From contig JBITNC010000001.1 in NCBI GenBank assembly GCA_050084985.1, forward strand, positions 207,390,001 to 207,454,000: 64,000 nucleotides of DNA, read 5' to 3'. Numbering within the stretch: the first letter of the stretch is position 1; each line of letters opens with the position of its first letter. Source of the DNA: Nageia nagi. Lineage: Eukaryota > Pinophyta. This document shows positions 47,967-58,376 of the stretch, piece by piece. Below the pieces are notes generated by a model. That model saw only the letters and a program-made list of their open reading frames with translations. It was not told the DNA's origin and ran no database searches. The position numbers and the translations under genes were made by a program.

Positions 47967-49320
47967 CCTAAATTTTTGATCAAATTAATGGATATGCTTG
48001 AGTTTCAAGCTCTTTTAACAAAGGCATATGTACCTACAACTCAAGTAGAAAATTAGGCTAGCATGAATATGCATATTAGCACAAACACCACCATCAATGC
48101 CAATGTTAATAGTAGAATGAACATTTATAACAATGCGTCAAGTTCAAGAACTTAAAAATTGAGTAAATTAGATAGATTGAATCAATGTTTACAAACTTGG
48201 AAAAAAAATTGGAATTGGTACAAATCGAATAGAGAATAAAGGTAATCCTTTAAGGATGGAGATTCATAATACACTACTCATTGGTATAGAAAATCATATT
48301 TAATTTCAAAAATTCAATTGTGAAATTGATCCTATCATATATTTTCAAATTTTTGAGTATATTATGAAACTTAAATATGAGGTTAATGATAACTTTAAAG
48401 TAAAATATTTCCCTATGAGTTTAACTGGTGAATATCATAAGTGGTTTCATAGTTTGGAACCAAGTTCTATATCATAATATTAGTAATTAAAGGATTATTT
48501 CATGGCTCATTTTATATGTAATGTAAAGAAACTAGTTGATTTAACATATTTGATTCATTGCAAGCAAAGACAAACAAAAAGGTAGGACAAGTTCTCCCCT
48601 AAATTTATGAAGCTTTAGAGGTCCATTAAATAAAATATAGATGAACACTTCATTATAAAGGTATTTTTTGATAATATTTATCTTATTATTTGTAAAAAAA
48701 GAATTGATCATGAGCATGTTAATGGTTCATTTATGCATATGGTTTATTTTCTTATTAAAAAAAGGAATTCCTAGTAAGATTTAATTTATTCAAGTACACA
48801 TCATATTCTTCCAATAAAGATAGTGGTAGGAAAACCTATAATAAAAAGGATGATATTTCAATAAATTTAGTTCAATAAAATATTCAAGATAAATAAAAAG
48901 ATAAAAAAATTAGCCAAAGATATATATCCATTTCTAGTAAATCCTAATCAAATATTTGAAGAACATTTGGAAAAAGGTCTAATCAAATAGATCCAAGAAA
49001 AGGAATATGGAACTAATGATGAAAATATTATTAGGTATAGGTATAATCAATTATACAAATATCATTAAGTTAAATAGAATAATATAATTAGTTTTTATCT
49101 TATGAGAAAGAAATTAAAATACTTATTAGATAGTGTAACAATATCATATGCAAATGATGTGCTCAAAGTTAAATATAAAGACCTACCTTCCATCAACATG
49201 GTAAATATGATTATCTATGATGATAATTATGAACCAATTAAGTTTGATCATGAATTCAATGCAAAGATAGAATTAGTTGCAAAGTCAAATTCAGAATAAA
49301 CATGCAATGCAACAAAAATA
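47967..49320 (+). pseudogene. gag: E gag, main part
   Basis: Plus strand after D: FLIKLMDMLEFQALLTKAYV, then a core at 48330-48680 with VKYFPMSLTGEYHKWFHSLE, LKDYFMAHFICNVKKLVDLT and IDEHFIIKVFFDNIYLI. A degraded zinc-knuckle region lies near 49030-49140 (YRYNQLYKYH, then LMRKKLKYLLDSVTIS in an open piece from 49102). The 'F-P-x-S-L-x-G-x-x-x-x-W-F' box is diagnostic. Stops and frameshifts are frequent. Confidence 0.75.
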
Positions 49321-49479
49321 TCAAAGAAAGGTATTTATAACCCACTTTTTTCTACAAAAGATGTACCTTATAAATATTCTCTTAAAGAAAAAAAGAAATA
49401 TAAATGTAAAAATAATATTTTTCAAAATATGTAGAAGAATAATACTACAATAAGTTTAATTAAGTTATTTAAAATATCT

Positions 49480-50126
49480 AACGAGCATAGAATGGTATTA
49501 TTTGAACTACTTAGTAGCATTTATGTTGATACTAATGATTTGACTAGCTTATTGGTAGGAATGATTGGTTTTTTCAAGAATATTATAACATTTACTGAAG
49601 ATGATATTCCTAGTGATGATTTCAATGATAAATGCTTACCAATATACATCTATGTTTATATATTAGGTAAGATAATCAAGAATGAATTTATATATGTGGT
49701 GCATGTTTTAATATGTTCTTTATTGAATTCCTCAAGAAATTTGGTGATAAGTTGATGCCTAAATTTGTATGAAAGAAGTATAATATCATAGGCTATGATA
49801 GTCATAGCAAAGCATGTCTTATTCATATTATGTTACCTATTAAGTTAGGACCAAATATAGTGAAAGTTATGACATACATTCTATACAAGAAGTTACCTTA
49901 TGATATTCTTCTTAGGAGACCATGGACACATACAATGAGGTTTGTACCATCTACATTACATAGGTTGATTAAATTTAACCATGATGGATATGAATTTGTA
50001 GTTGAAGTAGTAGAAGAAAATCTAAACATGATTGCACACATCAAGAATAACATAGTTCCTTATAGAAATGTTAAAATCCATGGGGATAATGATGAATATG
50101 AAGAACAAAATAGTGATAGCATGTAG
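49480..50126 (+). pseudogene. E aspartic protease
   Basis: Open pieces 49492-49755 and 49830-50126. CLPIYIYVYILGKIIKNEFI leads into VVHVLICSLLNSS, where the active site 'D-G-G-x-x-L/V-N-I-C' is expected, so both catalytic Asp and Gly are gone. After a frameshift come LPIKLGPNIVKVMTYILYKK, PYDILLRRPW (usual L-G-R-P-W) and FVPSTLHRLIKFNHDGYEF. The end of gag-pol processing is shown by the Asp-rich tail at 50090. Confidence 0.7.
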
Positions 50127-51229
50127 TTGTGTAAAGAAATGAGTATTTATATATATATCATTAGTTGGAAGGTCATTGAAGATGGTAATAGAAGCTTTTC
50201 CAAAAGGTAAAAATCAAATAATGGCTAGAATCTATGCCAACCTCAACATATATGTTTCCCTCATTATTGTAAATACAACCAAGATTAATTTGAATCAAAA
50301 GAGGATGATATAAATATGATCATGTACAATACAAATACTTTTAAATTAAAATTCTAAGCTGATATAATGAGAAAAAAGGTGGCAATCTATGCTAAGGTTA
50401 GCAAAAAGGTAAGATTAATGGGATTTCATAAACCATAAATACCTAATTACATGTAATATAAAAAATATAATGGTAAAGAACTTAGGAAGAATGAATAATG
50501 AAACAAAGAGCTACTTGTATAAATATTTGAATTGAATGAAGGAAAGAATGGCCTAGGATCAAATAAGACAATTTAGGAAAATATAGTTTCATATAATAGT
50601 GATGAAGAATTAGAGGTACAATCAGTCAACATGATAGAGTTAGTACCAATAAATAGGAACAAATCACCTCATAAGATTCATAGCCATGCTAGCACCAACA
50701 TTCATGCTAACCTTAGTGCCCATGCTAACCTCAGCTCCTATGTTATGAACATAGATATCAATTCCTCTTATCCCATTCTTGATAAGGTAATATATAGGAT
50801 TATTTATGTATTCAAAATATATGATGCACTTATACACACACTGGGTGCAAGATCATAGTTCAAACAATTTCATCCCAAGAGGTGAGGTAAGGTCATTTAT
50901 CACTTAAATACTTACTTTGGAGACGATGTAGAGGATATAGTAAGTTCTTCCCTTATACACTAATTTACCACCTTCTTTCATTACATAGGAGTAAGCTACA
51001 TACCTAGGAATGTATGTTTGTATGTGATATTATTTCTCTTATGATATAATAAGATTAGGGGCATTGCCTAATCTATCTCAACCTAGTGATGATATCCATG
51101 GTTGAATGAGAATACTATTAAGATAAACATTGGTAGATAAGAAGTGCCATTAATTATTTAATTAGAAAAAGAATCATTTGGAAAGATAAATAAGCCTATC
51201 AATAGTTCTAAACAAAAATTAAAGGATAT
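50127..51229 (+). pseudogene. E linker to the reverse transcriptase
   Basis: Broken, low-information translation. A 75-codon open piece at 50631 contains a short Ala/His/Asn-rich repeat-like run (IHANLSAHANLS). No named domain. Confidence 0.45.
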
Positions 51230-52230
51230 GTTTACTTGGGAATACAATGACATGATAGGATTAGATCCATCCTTTATGATTCATAATTTAGTAGTACAAG
51301 AAGATGCTAAACTTGTACAATTAAAAAGAATACCAATGCACCCAAAACATTCTTTGCTAGTAATGAAATAAATTGATAAGTATCACAAAGAAGGATTAAT
51401 TGAACCTATTGATTATTCACCTTGGTTGTCTAATATTATTCTAGCTTCAAAACCAAATGGAAAAATCAAATGTTGTATAGATTTCAAATACTTAAACAAG
51501 GCTTGCCTAAAGGATAATTTTCCTTTACCACACATTGGAACAATTATGGATTTAATTGCCAAGCATGAGTAGTTATTTTCTTTCATGGATGGTTTATTAG
51601 GAAACAATTAGATCATAATCAACAAAAAAGATCATCATAAGATAACATTCACCATATCTTGGGGAATATTTTATAGGATAGTCATACCCTTTGCCTTCAA
51701 AAATATGGGGTCAATATACCAAAAAGCTATGATAACTATGTTTCATGGTCTCATTCATAAATTTCTTGAATTATATATTTATGATATTCTTACCAAATCA
51801 ACTAAAAAGGAAAATTATTTAGAGTAATTAAGATTTATTTTTAAATATATGAGTTAATTTAACTTAAATCTAAATCCTAAGAAGTGTATTTTTAGGTTTT
51901 CTAGTGGTGAGATTCTTAGTTATATTATATCTAGAAGAGGTATAGAGATAGACCCTAAAAAGGTTAAAACTATAATGGACATACCTCCTCCAAGGAATAT
52001 TAGACAACTCAGAAGTCTACAAGGGAAGTTACAATTAGTAAAAATATTCATGGCTTAATTAGAAAATAAAATAGATCCATTCTCTTACTTTTTCAAGAAA
52101 GGAAAAAAGTTCATATATAATAAGGAGTGTCAAAAAATATTTAAGGACATCAAAAGGTATTTTATTAATTATCCTATTTTGTAGCCAATTGATCATACCA
52201 AACCTCTATATTTGTATGTATTAGATACAA
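51230..52230 (+). pseudogene. E reverse transcriptase
   Basis: Plus strand: WEYNDMIGLDPSFMIHNLVV, YHKEGLIEPIDYSPWLSNII, FKYLNKACLKDNFPLPHIGT, FSFMDGLLGNN, HHKITFTISWGIFYRIVIPF, YQKAMITMFHGLIHKF, then YIYD at about 51773-51784 where YVDD is expected, LNLNPKKCIFRFSS, RGIEIDPKKVKTIMDIPPPR and NIRQLRSLQGKLQ. The loss of one catalytic Asp (D to Y) would inactivate it even without the stops. Confidence 0.85.
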
Positions 52231-52960
52231 GAAATGCTATTAGGAAGAATCTTATGTAACTTTATAAAGTAAATAAGTTGAGGCTTATGTATTATTTATC
52301 TAAGACACTACATAATTCAAAAGAACATTACACACCAATTGAGAAGTTATGTTATGCAATAGTTTATATCACACAAAAATTGAGGTACTACATGATCACC
52401 AAAACTACTTTCATTGTAGCTCAATATGATCATTTGAGGTACTTATTATCAAAGCCATAATTGCAAGGTAGGCCACCCAAATGAATAATAGATTTATAGG
52501 AGTTTGATATTGTATATACACATCAAAAGGTAGTCAAAGGATAAGTTATAGTAAATATGTTTATAGCAATACTATGTGAAAATGATAGTAATAGAAATGA
52601 ACTTGTGTCACTAGTTCAATAATGTGAGGAAAAATCATGGAAACTATTCTTTAATGGCTCTAAATATTTACAAGGTGCTAGGGTAGGGATTGTGCTAGTA
52701 TCTTCTAAAGGTGGTATGATTCCTATGGATTAGAAGTTAAATTATTAATCTTGGAATCATTTAGTTGAAAGTATATGGTAACTCAAAATTCATTATCAAT
52801 AAAATCAATGATATTTATAACATAAAATATGAGAAATTGCATCCATATAAGTAATTAGTTGCTTTTATGGTTCAAAGAGTCTTTACATAGATTTAGTTCA
52901 AAAAAATTTCAAGAAAGAAAAACAAATTTGTAGATGTTATGGCTAATGCAACTTCATTAA
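52231..52960 (+). pseudogene. E tandem RNase H region
   Basis: Ty3 RNase H: open at 52278-52460 (MYYLSKTLHNSKEHYTPIEK, LCYAIVYITQKLRYYMI, YDHLRYLLSKP), then EFDIVYTHQKVVKG. The archaeal-type domain from 52625 reads KSWKLFFNGSKYLQGARVGI (Asn replaces Asp of D-G-S), VLVSSKGGMIPMD, then frameshifted remains. As in A and B, the tandem pair indicates the Tat lineage. Confidence 0.75.
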
Positions 52961-54360
52961 CACCTATCTTAGTTGAAGATGATGAAATTATTATCAAAAT
53001 CAATAGCCTTAGATATTGTTATTTTGTGTATGATGATGATTACCAAGGGTTCTTCAAGAAAGTGACACTCATATACATTATTCTCCCATTATATGAATGG
53101 TATGTTGATATATACAACTACATAAAGCAAGAAAATATTCTATATTCATGTCAATCTAAGTTCTTCAAATGAAGATTAAAATGTATGACTATAAGGTATA
53201 ATATTATTGGTTATATTCTTTACAAAATATCATTTTATGGTACTTTTCTTAGATGCCTAAATAAAATTGAATCAAATAAAGCTATGGAATAAGTACATGA
53301 TAGCATAAGTGGAGGAAATTTCAATGGTAAATCCATCTTTCATAAGCTCCTAAGAATAGGATATTATTGGATAGCTATGGAAAATTATTACATTTTATAT
53401 ATTTAGAAATGTGAAAAATGTTAAAAGCATGCTAACTTGAAATAGGCTCCTTTAAGTGAATTATCTATAATGATATCTCCTTAGCCTGTTTCTATTTAGG
53501 CTTTGGATTTAATTGGAGTTATCAACCCCAAATCTAATGAGGGATACAAATTCATTTTAGTTGCTACCAAATAATTTTAAAAATATAAATAAGTTGTATC
53601 ATTAAGAGCATATAAAGGTCTTCAAATTTTGAAATTCATGATTGAAAACATTATAGTAAGATTTGGTATTCCATCTCATGTAATCTTGGACAATGGAAAT
53701 AATTTTAGAACCCAAAAAGTAAGGGAACTTTGTAACAACTTCAAAATCAAAAAAATATTTTCATCAATATATTATCTACAAGGTAATGGAAAAGAAAAAG
53801 TAACAAATAAAAACATTATCAAAATTTTATGTAAGATAGTCAATAAATCTCAAAGAGATTAGAATTCACATCTTATTTATGCACTTTGGCATACAGAACA
53901 AGTATAATATTAGCTACAAGTTGCACACTATTTTCATTAGTCTATGGAGATGAGGTATTCCTACTATTAGAAGTAGAAATACCATCATTGAGGGTGTATC
54001 TAGAAGGTATGATTAATTAGGAACATGAATGAAAAGTAAGATTGAGGTAGCTAGAAGAATTAGATGAAAAATTAATCCATTCCTTAGAACACCTTAGATC
54101 TTATCAAAGAAGAGCCAAGGAAGCATATGTAAAGAAGATTATACCAAGAGAATTCCAAGCGGATGACCTAGTACTTAAAGAGAAACATCATAAGTCATAG
54201 ATCAAAAAATATGATAAGGGTAAGTTTCAAATAAATTAGATAGGTACATACATTATCAAATAAAATATCTAAATGGTATATACAAATTTGAAATAGTTTA
54301 TGGAAAAGTAGATAAGTTCTCAACCAATACAAAACACCTTAAGCCCTTTTATGCATAAGA
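52961..54360 (+). pseudogene. E integrase with preceding linker
   Basis: The linker 52961-53190 is open (NSLRYCYFVYDDDYQGF). The zinc-binding part follows (SISGGNFNGKSIFHKLLRIG, YYWIAMEN, KCEKC). The core has ALDLIGVINPKSNEGYKFIL, then an open piece 53629-53862: MIENIIVRFGIPSHVILDNG, NNFRTQKVRELCNNFKIKKI and YYLQGNGKEKVTNKNIIKIL. The C-terminal region near 54050-54300 has LIHSLEHLRSYQRRAKEAYV and FQADDLVLKEKHHKS. Both core Asps appear present. Confidence 0.8.
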
Positions 54361-55101
54361 GAAGCTTTTCACATATGTTTTAGCAATCATATTTTAGTCA
54401 TTCATTATATCAAAGGTTGTATATCAAGATCCTATCTATGTTATTATTATATTAAGCCAATACACCCTAGTGTGTGTGCTAACATTATTAATATGTTTTA
54501 GATAGAAGTGCAAATCATATGCATCAAGGAGTATAATTAGGTTAGGTAGGATATTTGGTAGCATCAAATATTATCCTATATATATCAATAATATAATTTT
54601 ATTCATTCATACAGATGATATCTTAGGTAATTCAACTTTGTTCTTAGACATTACATATAAATCATATATCTTAGGGTAGCTATACCTCAACCTCATAAAA
54701 ATTTTAGGATGAAAACAAAGTAAGGCTCAATGGCCATACTACCATACATGTATGCACTCACATCAATAATCATGCTAGCATCCCTATAAAAAATTAAAAA
54801 ATTCATCAAAGGTATATATATATATGTATTATTTTCTACTCTCTTATCTTTACATACCTGATTCATAAATCACTTTTATCATGCTTATTCATTGCTTGAT
54901 ACAATATATCCTTGTTGTATGGACATTAAATAACCAAAAATATTTTATGATAACTTGGTTGGAATTATTTAAACCATTTTTTTTAGTTACTTGGTGATTA
55001 GGATTAAACTAATCATAAATCTAGTGGTGACATTATCACTAGTGCTATAATGATGCATGGTTGGGAAAAAAACCAATCATCTTAAAGGGTTGGGTCTTAA
55101 C
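54361..55101 (+). other. E 3' untranslated region, proximal part
   Basis: No coding trace after the integrase C-terminus. AT-rich. Confidence 0.5.
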
Positions 55102-55240
55102 TAACCTCTATTCATATTTGAGTCATATTTGTTGATTGGGTATAAAATAACCTCCATTATCATATTTAAATCACCTTTTCTAGTTGGTCTAAACTAACCT
55201 CCATTATCATCTTTGATTCACCTTTTTTTCTTCATGGGTT
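55102..55240 (+). repeat. E 3' untranslated tandem array, 46-47-bp units, 3 copies
   Basis: The phrase taacctc-attatcat begins units at 55102, 55148 and 55195. The second and third are more alike than the first. The position matches the B array, but the sequence is unrelated. Confidence 0.7.
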
Positions 55241-55597
55241 CCATCTAGGAATGGGGCATGTACCCCATGATGATATAGATACACCTTTATCATGATCTTT
55301 TATGTATGCATGTAAGAATGAAATATCAATTATTTATGTATTTAGTGCTCTCAAGATAATGTATGCATATTATATTAATTTCATTCTTTCTTTTTTATGT
55401 ATTTATTTATTTTTTTACTCTTGGTTGATTCTACTTCATGCCATACATTACATCTCACAACCAAGGTAAAGATGAGGAAATATACATCATCATTCCTTGA
55501 TGATTCAAATAGTTCTATAGCTAAACTAGGGAACTATCAAATTTTTCTTCTATTTACCTTCACTTCTTTTGCAAGCATTTCATTCTCATTGTACTTG

Positions 55598-55614
55598 CAA
55601 AGGGGCTCATCTAT
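55598..55614 (+). promoter_or_regulatory. E polypurine tract
   Basis: caaaggggctcatctat directly before the 3' LTR start tgataactaaaagtgg. Confidence 0.7.
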
Positions 55615-56447
55615 TGATAACTAAAAGTGGTCCTCTTGACATGGTACCACTTAAGTACAACATTACATAAATTTTTAATCACACTTTATCAAATTTCAAT
55701 CATATTTTACCTCATTATCACATATATTATTAGGTTGTGTTCTTATTGTTATGTGAGGTACACTAGGATGACTTCAACCTTATTAGAAGGGGTAAAATTG
55801 TGATTTCATGCTTGATATAAATGTAAGTATCTCTAACCTAGAGAAAACTTATGAAGATTACATCTTGATAGTTGATACCCTACACATGGGTATTTATAAT
55901 ACCACTTATTAAAATTAAAATTTATTTATCAAAATATCTATCATCTATATTTGCAATCATATGCTTGGTTTGACTTATCAATACATATATTAATATCAAT
56001 ACTTGTTGGTGAACGTCATTCCCTTGGAATGTTAGCACTTACGTTGAAGTGCATGTCTACACTAAGCTCTTTGAACCTAATACCCATATTGAGATCCTTT
56101 CTATTATTGGTTATGGGGTTTGTATGTCAAGGTCATCTTTCCTCAAAAACTTCATCCTACATATATTCAATTTTGACATAAGTAAAGACACACATGTATT
56201 TATCCTACACTTGATTCCATCTTTGTAATGTATTCATTCATTTTGTATCTTGATATTGATGTAATTTATAGTTTTGTTATACTAATTACTCTTTATTTTA
56301 TGTTATTCATATATTTTTATTTAATTTAAATGGCTTATATATTACATACCTAAATATTTATGTATATTTATATCATTTAGTCCAAAACCTTAAGTGTACC
56401 AAACACATATCAATAGGACCAATTTTATAAGTTCTTTATTCCTCCAT
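55615..56447 (+). repeat. E 3' LTR
   Basis: Matches 40852-41676 over its whole length. It begins TG; the right end near 56446 (cctcca) is approximate and chosen with the cttat/gttat duplication in mind. Confidence 0.85.
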
Positions 56448-57525
56448 GTTATCTAATATATAAAAGATGAATTCTAGTTGTTGATCATCCATAGCTATTT
56501 AAAATGTATCTAAATATTATGAATCTATAAGAATATCAATTTTAATTTCATGTTCTTCATGATTCTAATTAGGTTTCTTTTCATAAGTCCTATTAATTAA
56601 AGCATTAATTTAATCATGTACATTTTTTGCTTCTTCAATTTTAGCTAGGATATTTTTACCATTATCTTTATGAATGTGGTTAAGGAGAATACCTATTTTA
56701 GGTTGTTTAGGAAGACTTACCTAAGATATTGAAGCTTCTTCTTCATGTTCATCCTCATTTTCATTAAATACTATTTTGAGAGCTTCAAGAGGTACAATTT
56801 ATATGGTGTTAACACTCTATGTGAAGTCCAACATGGTGTTAGTGCTATGATTTTTAGTTGTAGAAATTTTTTATTTTATCAAATATACATTATCATATTA
56901 AAACAAAGAATCTAATGAAAGTGGAGTTTTAGGATATAACTTTAATATTTCATGTTTTATCAAAATATCCATAATGGGTTCAACATTTTTAGTAACAAAA
57001 TATTTCATTCCATCAGTATAATCCATTAATGCTTTTATATATTTAATATGTGTAGGAATAATATCTAGATCATTACTTTTATATTATTATATAGATGTAC
57101 TAGAAGAGCTTTCTTAATTTACACTTCAAAATCATCATCACCAAAGTCCATATTAAATTTATTAGGGTTTTGGCCAATGATGTTCATTCAAAAACTAGAA
57201 TTGATAAATTCTTAATATTCTTCATTGGTTGCTATTTTATCATGTGGATGTTGTTCAAAGAATTTAAGAGATATATCAAGGTTAATCCTGGTACTTCTTC
57301 TAATTTTCTCATAATGAACCTTCCCTCTTACAACCCTAGTTTTCTCTTCATTGAAGAATATATTTAGAAAATAAGTTGAAAAAACCTAAACTTTATTATT
57401 GTGGTGGGCTACTACTAAAATAAAATTAGGTCAAGGAAGAAAGAGTAGCATGAAAGAATTCATGACTCTCTAAAGAAGGATTCCCTAGATGGGAAATATA
57501 TGTGTATAAGAATTTTTGGGTTCAC
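56448..57525 (-). pseudogene. gag: C2 gag, N-terminal part
   Basis: Minus strand from the 5' LTR side: MDFGDDDFEV, YTDGMKYFVTKNVEPIMDIL, IKHEILKLYPKTPLSLDSLF, PLEALKIVFNENEDEHEEEA, LPKQPKIGILLNHIHKDNGK, EAKNVHD and ALINRTYEKKPN, ending at EFIFYILDN where E begins. C1 shows the same landmarks (LDILNKHEI, NDQILVHLYQLLDN). The acidic cluster and long N-terminal extension are characteristic of this family here; I know no named domain for it. Confidence 0.7.
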
Positions 57526-57531
57526 AAAAAA

Positions 57532-58232
57532 TATAGATCCTAAATTTTAATTTATTGTAAGAAATACAATAAATATAAATAAGTCTACAAAATATGAAAC
57601 TTATTCAAATATAATGATTACTAAATGAAAAGTGTGCACCTAATATGATATAAGGTATGTGTAATCCTCAAGGTATGGTAGGAATATATAGAGAATTGGA
57701 TCAAATTAGAGTCATGCTCATGAATGATATTCAAATTCCAAGATCAATGTTCATCACCTTCCAAATCTATAGCTCTAGATTGTAAATATGTATGACATTC
57801 ATACTATGAGAATGCTATGATGTTGGTACCATAAAATGTTTAGAATCATATGTTGTATAAAGTATATTGAATAATAAAGCTTAAATCATAATAAATCCTT
57901 GAATAGATGGCATCTAGAGACACTATAAGTTTGATGTTTGGGATAACCACCTACCAAAGAGATTCAATACGGATGTCAACATCCAACTCCTACATTTATA
58001 ACTTTCAAGGACATAGAAAGGAGTGAAAGATAACTTATAATAATAATGTAATCTTTGTTGTATTCAAGATACTTTAAGATATTAATAATGATAAATAATA
58101 TTATATTTAATACAACACATGGAAATGCATTGTGATATCAACTTTATCTTGACATTTGTAATACTCCTTTTAATCTTTAAAGAAGTCTAAAATATGACTT
58201 ATTAAATGATAAATCATTTTTAGGCATCTACA
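57532..58232 (-). repeat. C2 5' LTR
   Basis: 701 bp. The U3 start on the minus strand is tgtagatgcctaaaaatg. The inner end at 57532 reads TA in place of TG. The minus strand inside it reads tttttgtgaaccc, the presumed primer site. Confidence 0.8.
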
Positions 58233-58376
58233 TTAATGATAAATCTTTAAAATTTGCATATGATATAAAACTTGGATAACACTTTAGATTTGATTTATGT
58301 AATATTGCTATTTATTCTTCTAAGATGTTTAAATATGATTTATTAAATAATAATAAATCATTTTTAGGCATCTAAA
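58233..58376 (-). repeat. C1 5' LTR, third piece (U3 start)
   Basis: Aligns with 11270-11410 of the C1 3' LTR (aaacttggataac, gatttatgtaatatt, tttattctt, aataataataaatcattttta). It begins with ttaat, the right copy of the C2 duplication, and is followed by atcat, the right copy of the C1 duplication. Confidence 0.75.

Larger units (their letters stand above)
40852..56447 (+). mobile_element. E: Tat-like Ty3 element nested in the C2 gag and split by D
   Basis: Plus orientation. LTRs are 40852-41676 and 55615-56447 (about 825-833 bp). Gag, protease, reverse transcriptase, two RNase H domains and integrase are present in order. D (41799-47966) interrupts the start of gag. Without D it is about 9.4 kb. 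Flanks cttat (40847-40851) and gttat (56448-56452) agree at 4/5, and removing one copy restores the C2 gag frame across the join (LDN-I-S). Confidence 0.85.
36864..58232 (-). mobile_element. C2: second C-family element, inserted in the C1 5' LTR
   Basis: Minus orientation. The 5' LTR is 57532-58232, a partial 3' LTR is 36864-37215, and a long gag (39300-40851 and 56448-57525) is split by E. The exact duplication ttaat flanks it (36859-36863 and 58233-58237). C1 LTR sequence resumes at 58233. No pol is visible, so like C1 it looks non-autonomous. Confidence 0.75.
10701..58376 (-). mobile_element. C1: outermost LTR element, Tat-like, non-autonomous, split by two nested insertions
   Basis: Minus orientation. 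The 3' LTR is 10701-11410. The 5' LTR is in three pieces: 19501-19790, 36577-36863 and 58233-58376. Read in order, these pieces align along the 3' LTR. The flanking bases 10696-10700 (atcac) and 58377-58381 (atcat) form a 4/5 target-site duplication. The body holds a long gag (16928-19480) and an antisense PMD-like pseudogene (15214-16399) but no pol that I can see. The primer-binding stretch beside the 5' LTR (tttttgtgaac on the minus strand) resembles those of A and B. It is inferred to be a gag-only Tat relative mobilised in trans. Confidence 0.7.

Noticed and set aside
41794-47971. Target-site duplication for D
   Set aside because: gttca and cctaa do not match; shifting the LTR edges by one or two bases did not help, so none is claimed.
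55397-55624. 75-codon plus frame just before the E 3' LTR
   Set aside because: No motif; it runs through the polypurine tract into the LTR, so a gene is unlikely.
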